56,239 bases of DNA from an uncultured Bacteroidales bacterium (GTDB lineage: Bacteria; Bacteroidota; Bacteroidia; Bacteroidales; F082), in assembly GCA_946405575.1 (NCBI GenBank), contig CAMJHP010000014.1, forward strand, positions 1 through 56,239, read 5' to 3'. The position numbers and the translations under genes were made by a program. Below are positions 43,174 through 51,295 of this stretch, piece after piece. The notes beneath the pieces are model-generated. The model was given only the letters and a program-made list of their open reading frames with translations, was not told the DNA's origin and ran no database searches. Position 1 is the first letter of the stretch, and the number at the start of each line of letters is the position of its first letter.

Positions 43174-43233
43174 TATATTATGCTTATACATAATTGAGGA
43201 TTTAAGTGTATCTCACCGCTTTTTTCAACAAAC

Positions 43234-43269
43234 AAAAAAGCAGGCAGGCTATTATCTTCGCCCACCTGC
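43234..43269 (-). terminator. Intrinsic terminator (minus strand)
   Basis: GCAGGTGGGC pairs with GCCTGCCTGC (two G-U pairs) across 43269-43240, followed on the minus strand by six T. It ends the transcript of the 376-aa gene at 43381-44511. Confidence 0.75.
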
Positions 43270-43380
43270 CTTACCCATTTTGTTATTTGGGCGTAAAACA
43301 GCGGTTTCGGACATTCACAACAACACCCACAAAATAAAAACCCGCCATAGTATAATGGAGGGCTTTTGCCATGAAAGTGT

Positions 43381-44511
43381 TCATTTGTATAATTTCAACA
43401 CCTTTTTGATTTCGCCATCATCCTCATTCTCACCAAACACTTCATCGTAGCAATCAAGGATCAACCGTTCTGGAAATGTCTTTGAGGCCAGCAGACGTGA
43501 GATAGCGAAGAGCCGTGAATCGCTTTCCGAATAACCTTCCAATTGATACAAGGCATTATATCCGACGAACAGCTTCTTGCAGGCTTCTGGGTCTTTGGGA
43601 TTACATTGTCTAGAAAAGCAATCAAGTCCCCACGACAGAATTTTTTCGTGGTCATAGCAATAATCGATGTTGAAGTTTTCGGGCGCCAAATCCGAGTCAA
43701 ATTTCGATAGGACAATCTTTTTTCCAAGATAGAACGACAAGCAGTCAGCGGCAATCTGATACGCCTTGTCAGCTTCAAGCCCACGGATAATGTTTGATAT
43801 ATACAGTGCGGAGAAGCAGATGGTGATATCTTCATTGTAATCACTATCAACTTCATTTCCCTTTTTGCCATAAAACTCAACAACATCCTCCAGAAACCCC
43901 TTGGCACCCAATAGATACAGTTCGCTCACGTAGTCGGCATATATCGGTCTAAAGCGTATTCCCGTTTCATCCTCTGATTTCAATTCATCCAACAGGGAAG
44001 GGCCATCATCGCCTTCAATATCAGTTAAAGCCAGTTCCGCCAATCCGGTAATTCGTTCGGTTCTTCCAATTGTCATATCGGCGATGCGTTGGTCAATCTT
44101 TTCATCATCATTCCATAATGGATCAAATAAATAGTTTCCTTTGGTGTTGCTAGCCAGATACAATTTGTATTCATCCCCCCAACTGTTATTAAGTTGGAAG
44201 GTTTTGATTTCCTCACTTCTTAGCATGGCAAGCGCACCTTTCACGTTGTCTGAGGTAAAATACAGGCACGCACCTTTATCGGTAAAAACCACATACTTGA
44301 TTCCTTCTATGTCGGGTTTCTCCAGTTCGAAAAGCATGTTGACGTTGCGGTCTTCACACCTCTTCGCAATGAGTTTTTGGACGAGCGGATCGAAGATGTC
44401 TCCTTTGGGGATGTCGTAGTTGTCTGCTGAGAATTTTTTAACGACAACATTCCCGTAATTCAAAATGCATTCTTTAACATTTAACATTTTCTTTTGTTTT
44501 GTTTTTGTCAT
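43381..44511 (-). CDS. Protein of unknown function
   Basis: A 376-residue, acidic, soluble protein. The first about 160 residues look alpha/beta (YVVFTDKGACLYF, TFQLNNSWGDEYKLYL); the second half looks helical (ITICFSALYISNIIRGLE, AYQIAADCLSFYLGKKIV) with many Asp/Glu/Tyr. No motif recognised. ATGs at 44541, 44511 and 44484 are possible; 44511 is chosen because AAAAGAT precedes it. It is divergent from the gene at 44637, so a shared regulatory zone lies at 44512-44636. Confidence 0.65.
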   Translation of the reverse strand: MTKTKQKKMLNVKECILNYGNVVVKKFSADNYDIPKGDIFDPLVQKLIAKRCEDRNVNMLFELEKPDIEGIKYVVFTDKGACLYFTSDNVKGALAMLRSEEIKTFQLNNSWGDEYKLYLASNTKGNYLFDPLWNDDEKIDQRIADMTIGRTERITGLAELALTDIEGDDGPSLLDELKSEDETGIRFRPIYADYVSELYLLGAKGFLEDVVEFYGKKGNEVDSDYNEDITICFSALYISNIIRGLEADKAYQIAADCLSFYLGKKIVLSKFDSDLAPENFNIDYCYDHEKILSWGLDCFSRQCNPKDPEACKKLFVGYNALYQLEGYSESDSRLFAISRLLASKTFPERLILDCYDEVFGENEDDGEIKKVLKLYK

Positions 44512-44636
44512 ATTATTATCTTTTAAATTATTGATAATCATATTAGTAAGGATTTTAGAGGATTCAAATGACGTTTTTGTCTTTCGCTGTTTTCTGAAAT
44601 GTCAAAAACACGCTTTTCGTCCGTCATTCGCCTCAT

Positions 44637-44996
44637 ATGAAAAAGACAAACATTATGATGTGGAACCTTTTACAAGCATTATTCGGAGAGCGAAGCACAG
44701 TAGCCTCCGAATGCCAGGTCAATAATACCACACCTGACGCAATTGTCAAAGATGGTATGAAAAAGATAGACAATGACGAGAAGCCATTAAGCGATATAGA
44801 GCGGCTCGAAATAAAATACGGTAATTTGTTTGAAGGGAAAGTCATCGAAACCTCCCTTCAAGAGATACTAACCGCCGTTCCCAGACATCGAGCCAGGACA
44901 GACGCTTATGATTCCCTCGTCAAGAAATTAGAGCGTGACTATGGGGTAAAGCTTATAATCACCTCACGCAAACATTCAAAAACTTTAAAACCATGA
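44637..44996 (+). CDS. Small protein of unknown function
   Basis: A 119-residue protein (MKKTNIMMWNLLQALFGER) with a short hydrophobic start, a low-complexity middle and a basic, ordered C-terminus (SLVKKLERDYGVKLIITSRK). The start could also be an inner Met (44655). Its stop overlaps the following gene by 4 bp, so the pair is translationally coupled. Confidence 0.55.
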   Translation: MKKTNIMMWNLLQALFGERSTVASECQVNNTTPDAIVKDGMKKIDNDEKPLSDIERLEIKYGNLFEGKVIETSLQEILTAVPRHRARTDAYDSLVKKLERDYGVKLIITSRKHSKTLKP

Positions 44997-45457
44997 AATA
45001 TTACCTGATTGGAGCCGTACTTGACACGAAAAGCTTTGGCACGGCACAGGAAATGCAAGAAGTGTTACAACGTCGATTGGACTCTTGGTTGGGAAAAGAC
45101 AAAACCCAAATCAATGTGGAGGAATTAAACGACCACACTATGAAATTCACATTGTATAGGAAATATGGAAACTGGTTTGAGGATCCACAAAGATTCCAGC
45201 CCCAAACAAGCGTATTCAGTTGGGACGAGCATATCTTATTGGGCGACGACTATCAAACAGGAACAACAGCTGATTTTGAAACGCTTACAGGGAGATATGT
45301 CATTAGTTACAACGAGAACGACTTTTTCGCCGACTACAAGGAAAAGGCTAAGGAAAACCATTGCACAAGAATCAAACGCCTTGAACAACAGTCTTTTCTC
45401 GACAGGATTGAGTTTACGGTTGAGTTGTTGCAGCCGAAAAAGAAGCAGCGACCATAA
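44993..45457 (+). CDS. Protein of unknown function
   Basis: A 154-residue protein starting MKYYLIGAVLDTKSF. It looks alpha/beta with many Gln, Asp and Phe (EELNDHTMKFTLYRKYGNWF, RYVISYNENDFFADY) and a Lys-rich end. No family recognised. It is coupled to the 119-aa gene by a 4-bp overlap. A weak terminator-like repeat (GGACAACA/TGTTGCCC, one mismatch, then a T-run) follows at about 45464-45496. Confidence 0.6.
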   Translation: MKYYLIGAVLDTKSFGTAQEMQEVLQRRLDSWLGKDKTQINVEELNDHTMKFTLYRKYGNWFEDPQRFQPQTSVFSWDEHILLGDDYQTGTTADFETLTGRYVISYNENDFFADYKEKAKENHCTRIKRLEQQSFLDRIEFTVELLQPKKKQRP

Positions 45458-45590
45458 AAACAAGGACAACAGACTATGGCGTTTGTTGCCCTTCTTTTTT
45501 TCCATTCCAGCCTATCTTTCTGTGGCTAAAGCTCAATCTGACTCATGCTTACTTCTCTGGCAAAGAAACCGTGAAGGAACAATATCTTCT

Positions 45591-46037
45591 TCATTCTCTT
45601 GTCCATGTCATTTTAATATGAGGGATGCCATCAAGGATGAAGGTCTCGGATGACTGTTTGAATCCCACCCCTTCATAGAAACCTTTGGCATACTCCTGCG
45701 CCTCAATATCAATGAGTGTAGCACCGAAATGTTCAATTGCTGCGTCTATTGCGTGAAGCATGATTTGTTTGCCATACCCTTTGCCCCGTTCAGTGGTGAT
45801 GACTCTTCCGATAGAGATTTCCTTCATATGAGTACCAGCGGGACACACACGAGCCAAAGCAACGAGTTTGTCTGCCATAGTGAGCCACAGATGAATTGAC
45901 CGCTGGTCGTCATCGTCCATGTCCTGATAGACGCAATTCTGTTCAACCACGAACACTTCACTGCGTACTTTCAAAAGTTCGTACAGCTCATCCGTGGTCA
46001 GTTCCTGGAACGTTTTTTTATGCAAAACGGCGTTCAT
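45591..46037 (-). CDS. GNAT family N-acetyltransferase, ElaA-like
   Basis: A 148-residue acetyl-CoA-dependent acetyltransferase. The N-terminus LYELLKVRSEVFVVEQNCVYQ segment is the ElaA signature; the CoA-binding motif is ISIGRVITTERGKGYGKQIM, followed by IEAQEYAKGFYEGVGF. Length matches ElaA. The acetyl acceptor is unknown. It sits alone on the minus strand with a good promoter (46066-46073). In an accessory region it may be cargo, or a toxin-like or resistance-like acetyltransferase, but the ElaA match favours a housekeeping-type enzyme. Confidence 0.85.
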   Translation of the reverse strand: MNAVLHKKTFQELTTDELYELLKVRSEVFVVEQNCVYQDMDDDDQRSIHLWLTMADKLVALARVCPAGTHMKEISIGRVITTERGKGYGKQIMLHAIDAAIEHFGATLIDIEAQEYAKGFYEGVGFKQSSETFILDGIPHIKMTWTRE

Positions 46038-46065
46038 CGAGATTATATATTAAAGGTATTGACTG

Positions 46066-46073
46066 CAAAAATA
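46066..46073 (-). promoter_or_regulatory. -7 box of the GNAT gene
   Basis: The minus strand reads TATTTTTG with a TTG about 18 bp further upstream, a near-consensus Bacteroidetes promoter 29 bp before the ATG. Confidence 0.7.
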
Positions 46074-46342
46074 CGTTATTTTATAATATCAACGAGGCTG
46101 TCTTATGTCTTAGCCATAAGCAAATATGATTCATTGTTTGTTCCCCGCTTTTTCCAAATCCTCCGTCCCATATCCTCTGAAAGCCTTATAATTGAAATAC
46201 AACAATTTACACAATCAGACACCAATGTTTTGCAGGTTTATGAAGAATAATCCAGCGATAAAAACAACGGGGCATCACTTGGAATCGTGTACTTATGACT
46301 ATGCATGATTACATCTGATTTAGCCAGTCTGAACAACATATA
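46074..46342 (+). other. Gene-free stretch that may encode a small RNA
   Basis: No gene is supported on either strand. Because a strong plus-strand terminator follows at 46343 and no plus-strand gene precedes it within the stretch, a plus-strand transcript of up to about 300 nt may end there: either a small RNA or an attenuated leader of the micropeptide genes at 46489. No clear TAnnTTTG box was found on the plus strand. Confidence 0.35.
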
Positions 46343-46397
46343 GGAGCCAATACCCCACGAAAAGAACGAAAAAACGGGGGTTGGCTCCCTTTTTTTT
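46343..46397 (+). terminator. Strong intrinsic terminator without an obvious gene
   Basis: GGAGCCAA (46343-46350) pairs with TTGGCTCC (46381-46388) and the inner CCCC/GGGG extends the stem; eight T follow (46390-46397). Confidence 0.85.
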
Positions 46398-46488
46398 GCT
46401 CGTTTTTTCTTCCTTGTATAATTCCTTAACAGCCTTATATATAGAGAATTACATTATTATTTACTAACCATTAAAAGAAAGGAAAACT

Positions 46489-46602
46489 ATGATTAAAATT
46501 TTGAAGATTACGGGCGAAATCATCTTTATCGTCCTGGGTGGCATTGAATTGATAGAAACCATCCGAAACATGAAAAAAGAGAAACAAACACAAACCACCT
46601 AA
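46489..46602 (+). CDS. 37-aa single-pass membrane micropeptide
   Basis: A 37-codon ORF, MIKILKITGEIIFIVLGG then IELIETIRN and a Lys/Thr tail. Residues about 5-23 are hydrophobic enough for one membrane helix. A strong SD (AAAGAAAGGA) lies 6-7 nt before the ATG, unusual here and good evidence for translation. A second micropeptide follows 11 bp later. Small membrane regulator or toxin-like peptide are options. Confidence 0.6.
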   Translation: MIKILKITGEIIFIVLGGIELIETIRNMKKEKQTQTT

Positions 46603-46613
46603 ACCTATTTGCT

Positions 46614-46736
46614 ATGACTAAATTCGAAAAAGGTGGCGACATTTTCATCTTGGTTTTAGAGACAATCGTGGTTATCGCAAAGAACAGCAAGAAACTACGG
46701 AAGCTAATCACCAAGAAAGCATCGAAAATCAAATAA
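46614..46736 (+). CDS. 40-aa membrane micropeptide with basic tail
   Basis: A 40-codon ORF: MTKFEKGGD, a hydrophobic segment IFILVLETIVVIA, then a Lys/Arg-rich tail (KNSKKLRKLITKKASK). The layout resembles the previous micropeptide (short N-terminus, helix, charged tail) and it probably shares its mRNA. Its SD is weak. DUF3871 starts 24 bp downstream. Confidence 0.55.
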   Translation: MTKFEKGGDIFILVLETIVVIAKNSKKLRKLITKKASKIK

Positions 46737-46760
46737 CAACAACCAACAAAACAACACATT

Positions 46761-47729
46761 ATGAACAACGAAATCATTACGGATGAGGTTATCACAGAAC
46801 AACCACATCCAAATTTCATTGAGAGCAACACCCAGGCCATTACGCTTGGGGAAATTGCAGACAAATGTATTGTACCGACTTTCAGCGATAACACTTTGAC
46901 CATCAGCCATCAAGACTTTTGCATGGCTGCCTACAAGGCCGCTGAAGATATTTTCGGACATCTTACACCAATCGAATGCCGCGTATCTCATCCAATCAAC
47001 GGAAGAATACCCACCGCATTACATAAGAAGGCAACTGAGCTGACTGACGAAGAAAAGACCATCTACTACCAACGACTTGCATGGATCGCTAAGGTCAGCT
47101 CTTGTACCAGAAACATCGACGGGCAGGAAATCCACCTCACTATCGGGGGAGTTAGAGCCTACTCGGAAGACAAACTATACAACCGGCCATCTGCTTTGAA
47201 GTTTAAAATCTTTGTCGGATGGCAAGTACGTGTTTGCAGCAACCTTATGCTACAGACAGACGGATTTTCAGGAACCATCGACTGTATGACTAGTGCCGAC
47301 ATAAACCAGAAAGCACTTGAACTTTTCAGCAGATTCAACCCTGAGAAAGACAACAATCTGAATGCCTTGGCCCAATTACAGGACACCAGGCTGACAGAAG
47401 ACCAGTTCTGCCACATTATCGGAAGAATGCGACTATTGCAAGCTCTTCCCGTGGCACAACAACGAGAGATTCCCCAGTTTTTGCTGGGAGATCAAGTAAT
47501 CAACGAAGCAACGAGACAATATGTCGTAAATCCCAATTTCGGAAGAAAGAAATCTGGAGACGACGGCATATCCACATTCGATTTGATGCAACTTTTGAAC
47601 GAAGCCGTGAAGTCGAGCTATATCGACAAATGGCTTGAACGAAATGCCAATTGCACCGAATTTGCTACCGGAATCAGAAAAGCCCTTAGACACCAAGACA
47701 CGGAAGGCTACGACTGGTTCCTCAACTGA
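46761..47729 (+). CDS. DUF3871 family protein
   Basis: A 322-residue cytosolic protein of the DUF3871 family seen on Bacteroidetes mobile elements. Recognisable stretches are CRVSHPINGRIPTALHKKA, FKIFVGWQVRVCSNLMLQTD and RQYVVNPNFGRKKSGD. Such proteins resemble phage DUF932-like proteins of the recombination neighbourhood, though no activity is established. It is the first large gene of the DUF3871-Sak-exonuclease block. Confidence 0.8.
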   Translation: MNNEIITDEVITEQPHPNFIESNTQAITLGEIADKCIVPTFSDNTLTISHQDFCMAAYKAAEDIFGHLTPIECRVSHPINGRIPTALHKKATELTDEEKTIYYQRLAWIAKVSSCTRNIDGQEIHLTIGGVRAYSEDKLYNRPSALKFKIFVGWQVRVCSNLMLQTDGFSGTIDCMTSADINQKALELFSRFNPEKDNNLNALAQLQDTRLTEDQFCHIIGRMRLLQALPVAQQREIPQFLLGDQVINEATRQYVVNPNFGRKKSGDDGISTFDLMQLLNEAVKSSYIDKWLERNANCTEFATGIRKALRHQDTEGYDWFLN

Positions 47730-47750
47730 ACTGAAGAGAAATCTATCAGT

Positions 47751-47772
47751 AGGGGCTTTTTTTGCCCTTTTT
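47751..47772 (+). terminator. Terminator after DUF3871
   Basis: AGGGGC (47751-47756) pairs with GCCCTT (47764-47769) with one G-U pair and a T-only loop, followed by further T. A second hairpin, GGAGACACAC/GTGTGCCTCC (47778-47787 with 47815-47824, one mismatch), lies in the leader of the next gene. Confidence 0.55.
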
Positions 47773-47873
47773 ACCATGGAGACACACATTATCAAAGTAT
47801 TCAACAGAGATTTTGTGTGCCTCCATTTTTCATGCAATCAAAAATACATCAACAATTTAAAATCTCAAAAAAA

Positions 47874-48605
47874 ATGGAAAACAACACCAATCAAGAAGAA
47901 ATGAGAAGAGAGGGTTTCAATAACCTTTACGCTCTCAATGTCAACGACCGTACCGAGAAGAAAAACGGACTGACTTACCTGACCTGGGCTGTGGCTTGGG
48001 CAGAATTCAAGAAGCAATATCCTTCGGCGACCTATCGGATCGTGAAAGATGCCAACACCAACTTGCCCTATTTCGTGGATGAAAGATTGGGAATCATCGT
48101 CTATACCGAAGTTACGGTTGACGGCTTGACTTACGAAATGTGGCTCCCCGTTATGGATGGAGCGAACAAGGCCATGAGACTTGAACCCTATACTTATCAG
48201 GTATGGGATAAGTACAAAAACAACTATGTCGAAAAGAAAGTTGATGCAGCCACTATGTTTGACATCAACAAGACCATTATGAGATGCTTAGTGAAGAATT
48301 TGGCTATGTTCGGCCTCGGATTATATATCTATGCCGGAGAAGATTTGCCTGAAGAAACATCTGAAACCACGGCTGAGGTAACGAAAACCGAACCCATCAA
48401 ACCAAAGCGTACCTACACCAGAAGGGCTACCGCAGCTCCAACTGAAAAGTATGCACCTATCAAAGCAGCATTACAGGCAACCACTACCACTGCTGCATTA
48501 CTCGCCCTCTACAACCAACACAAGAACGAAGTGGAGGGTAATCCTGAAATCAAGGCTCTCTTCACCCAACGTCGAGAGCAATTACAAACCAATAAAGCAG
48601 CTTAA
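47874..48605 (+). CDS. Sak-type single-strand annealing protein (DUF1071)
   Basis: A 243-residue phage-type annealing protein. The family core is at about 20-155: NGLTYLTWAVAWAEFKKQYP, then VDGLTYEMWLPVMDGANKAM, FDINKTIMRCLVKNLAMFG and GLYIYAGEDLP. The C-terminal 90 residues are a Thr/Ala-rich linker (KPKRTYTRRATAAPT) and a helical tail. It would pair complementary single strands during recombination. The exonuclease gene starts 2 bp after its stop, forming a Red-like pair. The ATG at 47874 is preferred to that at 47817. Confidence 0.85.
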   Translation: MENNTNQEEMRREGFNNLYALNVNDRTEKKNGLTYLTWAVAWAEFKKQYPSATYRIVKDANTNLPYFVDERLGIIVYTEVTVDGLTYEMWLPVMDGANKAMRLEPYTYQVWDKYKNNYVEKKVDAATMFDINKTIMRCLVKNLAMFGLGLYIYAGEDLPEETSETTAEVTKTEPIKPKRTYTRRATAAPTEKYAPIKAALQATTTTAALLALYNQHKNEVEGNPEIKALFTQRREQLQTNKAA

Positions 48606-48607
48606 TT

Positions 48608-49540
48608 ATGGCAAAACGAATTGAACTTACAGACAGCGGTGTGATATTCGACCCTACCCAACACACCTACGAACTGAATGGCAACTACCTTTCGGGAATT
48701 ACGGAACTCCTTCAAAGACAGCTATTTCCGAACGAATACGCCAACATACCGAAGGCTATCTTACAACAAGCAGCGGACTATGGGACCTCAGTGCATCAAT
48801 CATGTGAGGACTTCGATTCTCAGTGGATAAATGACGGAACCCAAGAAGTTCAAGATTATATTGAACTTTGTACGACACACAATCTGACCCACGAGGCGAG
48901 CGAATATACCGTAACGGATTTCACCAACTATGCCTCAAACATCGACAAGGTTTTCAGAATCTCGGACAGCACTTTCGATTTGGCCGATCTCAAGACCTAT
49001 GGAAAGATGACACCTGAAAAACTGGAGAAGGCACGGTGGCAATTGTCCATTTATGCCTATCTATTCGAACTTCAGAACAAGAAAGCGAAGGCAAGGGAAC
49101 TCTACATTCTCCACATTCGCAACAAGCAAAAGAAAGACGGCACTTTCGACCACATATCCGCACTCATCCCGGTCAAGCGAATCCCGTCCGAAATCTGCAA
49201 GGAACTGCTCGACACAGACCTTAGAGGCGAGCAATTTCAAAGCCCATACGATTTGCCAAAAGAAATCAGCACCCAAGAGCAACACATTCGAGAGCTGATT
49301 CTGACCAAGGAAGCCGTAGAGGAAGAACTTAGCGGCATCAAATCACAAATCCTCACAGAAATGGAATCCAGAAACGTGAAGACCTGGATCACCGATGGAG
49401 GAATACGACTCACGAGAAAACTACCAACAACCAGGACCAGCCTCAACCTCACATTGCTTAAGGAAGAGCATCCTGAGATTGACTACGACAAGTACATGAG
49501 AGAATCGCAAGTGTCAGGAAGCCTAACCATTGCAATCTGA
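48608..49540 (+). CDS. PD-(D/E)XK (RecB/Cas4-like) exonuclease
   Basis: A 310-residue nuclease. An N-terminal HTYELNGNYLSGITELL segment, a His in GTSVHQSCEDF, and the core motif FDLADLKTYGK (D-x-K with preceding Asp) followed by ARWQLSIYAYLFEL (QxxxY motif) are typical of RecB-like PD-(D/E)XK exonucleases. Residues about 225-260 form a coiled coil. It would resect double-stranded ends for the Sak protein encoded 2 bp upstream. No CRISPR locus is present, so a Cas4 role is not indicated. Confidence 0.85.
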   Translation: MAKRIELTDSGVIFDPTQHTYELNGNYLSGITELLQRQLFPNEYANIPKAILQQAADYGTSVHQSCEDFDSQWINDGTQEVQDYIELCTTHNLTHEASEYTVTDFTNYASNIDKVFRISDSTFDLADLKTYGKMTPEKLEKARWQLSIYAYLFELQNKKAKARELYILHIRNKQKKDGTFDHISALIPVKRIPSEICKELLDTDLRGEQFQSPYDLPKEISTQEQHIRELILTKEAVEEELSGIKSQILTEMESRNVKTWITDGGIRLTRKLPTTRTSLNLTLLKEEHPEIDYDKYMRESQVSGSLTIAI

Positions 49541-49578
49541 CCACCATTCGGGCTAAAACGCTCTGAATACCATCGAAG

Positions 49579-49613
49579 AGAGGGGTATCACAAAACGATA
49601 CTCCTCTTTTTTT
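49579..49613 (+). terminator. Intrinsic terminator of the recombination operon
   Basis: AGAGGGGTATC (49579-49589) pairs with GATACTCCTCT (49597-49607), one G-U pair, 7-nt loop, then six T. Confidence 0.9.
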
Positions 49614-49652
49614 ATGCCTAAATGAAAACAACAAATTCAAAATCAACAAACT

Positions 49653-51215
49653 ATGTTATATTACAATTTCAAAGACTATGCCGGATTCAAGGAACGCTTC
49701 GGCATGGTGGAACACGGTAATGGCGAGAAATCAAGAAAGAACAAAATCCTTCTCGCCTACATCAAGCAACCGTCACTTTTCAAACAGGCGGTTGAGACAG
49801 GCGATTACTCTCTTATCAATATCGCCTCAATGTCAGAACTGAAACAGACAATGCTAGAAAGAATAAAGCAATCGGGTAAGAGTCTGAGATATGAGGTAAA
49901 GCTCATCAACTACACATTCAAGTCATCAAAATTCGAGACGGACGAATTCAACGGTCTCTGTGAAGATGGCGACCCCAAGTCCTGCCGCTACATCAACCAT
50001 AGCAACGAAGGCAGGATATTCAAGATGAAAGCAGGCAAGTTTATCAGAAGCCTAATCCTTGAAACCGAATTTGGCCAGACACTTCCCGAACAAGTGCTTA
50101 ACTGGCTATCCGAGGAGTTTACCCAAGAGTGGCAGACTTTCACGCTTTCCACTTTCCCCGAGAATAAGCTTTTTGTGAACGACAACTTTGCTGACATCTA
50201 CAGTTCCGATCGATGCAAGGGCAACTTCCATTCCTGCATGACCAACGAGGAATTTTATACCTACTACCAAGATTCTGTAAAGGCGAAAGCTGCATACCTT
50301 GAAAATGAAGAGGGAGAGATTATCGCAAGATGCATCATATTCCCAGAGGTGTACGACGAGAACGGAAAGGTTTGGAGACTGGCCGAAAGACAATACTCCA
50401 CTGAATGCGATGATGTTTTGAAACGAGCCTTGGTCGATGCTTTGATACGAGGCAACCATATCGACGGCTACAAAAAAGTGGGCGCAGGATGCTCAGATAC
50501 GAGAGAATTTGTAGACATAAATGGGAACTCTCTGGCTGACAAGAAATTCTATATTAATTGCAGACTGGAAACCTATGGGACTTTAAGCTATCAAGACTCT
50601 TTCAGATACTACAACTACAGCGAAGAGAAGGCTTACAACTATTCCGACTGTCATTACAGCTATTGCCTGGACACAACTGATGGATCTATTGATGGGGATG
50701 ATGACGACGAACCACAGGAATATGACAGCTACCACGATGCAGATGCCTACGAAGTGGTGACGGTATATGTTCATGGAGAACGAGAAACATGTGATATTGA
50801 CCGATTGGATGATTTCATCGAAATCAATGGAACCTACTACCATGAGGATGACGTGACAATTTGCAGAAATTGCGGAAAGAGTTACCTTTCCGAAGATGGC
50901 GTGTACTCTGAAATCACCGACAATTATTACTGCTGTGAGGAATGCCGCCAGAAAGCCGATGAAACCTATAAACAGCAACATTGGTACTACAGCGACTACG
51001 ACCAAAGCTATTTCGAAGACACAAAAGACCTTACCACCTACCTGCATTGGGACTGGAATGTGGTCAATTATGAAGTCAAGACCATCAGCAAACACTCGCT
51101 CGACAAGTATTCCGACCAATTCCATCTATACGAGGGAGTTTACTACGACAGGCTCAATCCACAAACGGGAATGCCTTACTATGCTGAGGAAAACGAAATC
51201 CTACAATCAGCCTAA
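49653..51215 (+). CDS. Large protein with a C-terminal Cys4 motif, unknown function
   Basis: A 520-residue protein. The N-terminal about 340 residues look alpha/beta, with KGNFHSCMTNEEFYTYY near 193-209 and the acidic low-complexity GDDDDEPQ near 350. Near 410-435 a zinc-ribbon-like motif CRNCGKSYLSEDG, then YYCCEECRQK, could bind zinc through four cysteines. The tail is Tyr/Asp-rich. I recall similar hypotheticals in Bacteroidetes elements and phages, with no assigned role. It is the first gene of the segment after the recombination operon. Confidence 0.65.
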   Translation: MLYYNFKDYAGFKERFGMVEHGNGEKSRKNKILLAYIKQPSLFKQAVETGDYSLINIASMSELKQTMLERIKQSGKSLRYEVKLINYTFKSSKFETDEFNGLCEDGDPKSCRYINHSNEGRIFKMKAGKFIRSLILETEFGQTLPEQVLNWLSEEFTQEWQTFTLSTFPENKLFVNDNFADIYSSDRCKGNFHSCMTNEEFYTYYQDSVKAKAAYLENEEGEIIARCIIFPEVYDENGKVWRLAERQYSTECDDVLKRALVDALIRGNHIDGYKKVGAGCSDTREFVDINGNSLADKKFYINCRLETYGTLSYQDSFRYYNYSEEKAYNYSDCHYSYCLDTTDGSIDGDDDDEPQEYDSYHDADAYEVVTVYVHGERETCDIDRLDDFIEINGTYYHEDDVTICRNCGKSYLSEDGVYSEITDNYYCCEECRQKADETYKQQHWYYSDYDQSYFEDTKDLTTYLHWDWNVVNYEVKTISKHSLDKYSDQFHLYEGVYYDRLNPQTGMPYYAEENEILQSA

Positions 51216-51295
51216 ACATGAATTATTAACCAAAGGGGGATTTGCTGGTTGAAAAGGCCAGTTTATTCCCCTATATCAATAACACATTAAGAATT

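Noticed and set aside
45165..45653. 162-codon plus-strand frame overlapping the 154-aa gene and GNAT gene
   Set aside because: It overlaps two better-supported genes in other frames, and its composition is irregular.
48608..49540. Cas4 and a CRISPR system
   Set aside because: The PD-(D/E)XK protein has a RecB-like core, but no repeats, spacers or cas genes exist in the window; pairing with the Sak gene explains it better.
51242..51295. Upstream extension of the M20 peptidase
   Set aside because: It begins at a non-ATG codon and covers a hairpin-forming leader; the ATG at 51296 gives MKLLKELFKIYS, a normal M20 start.
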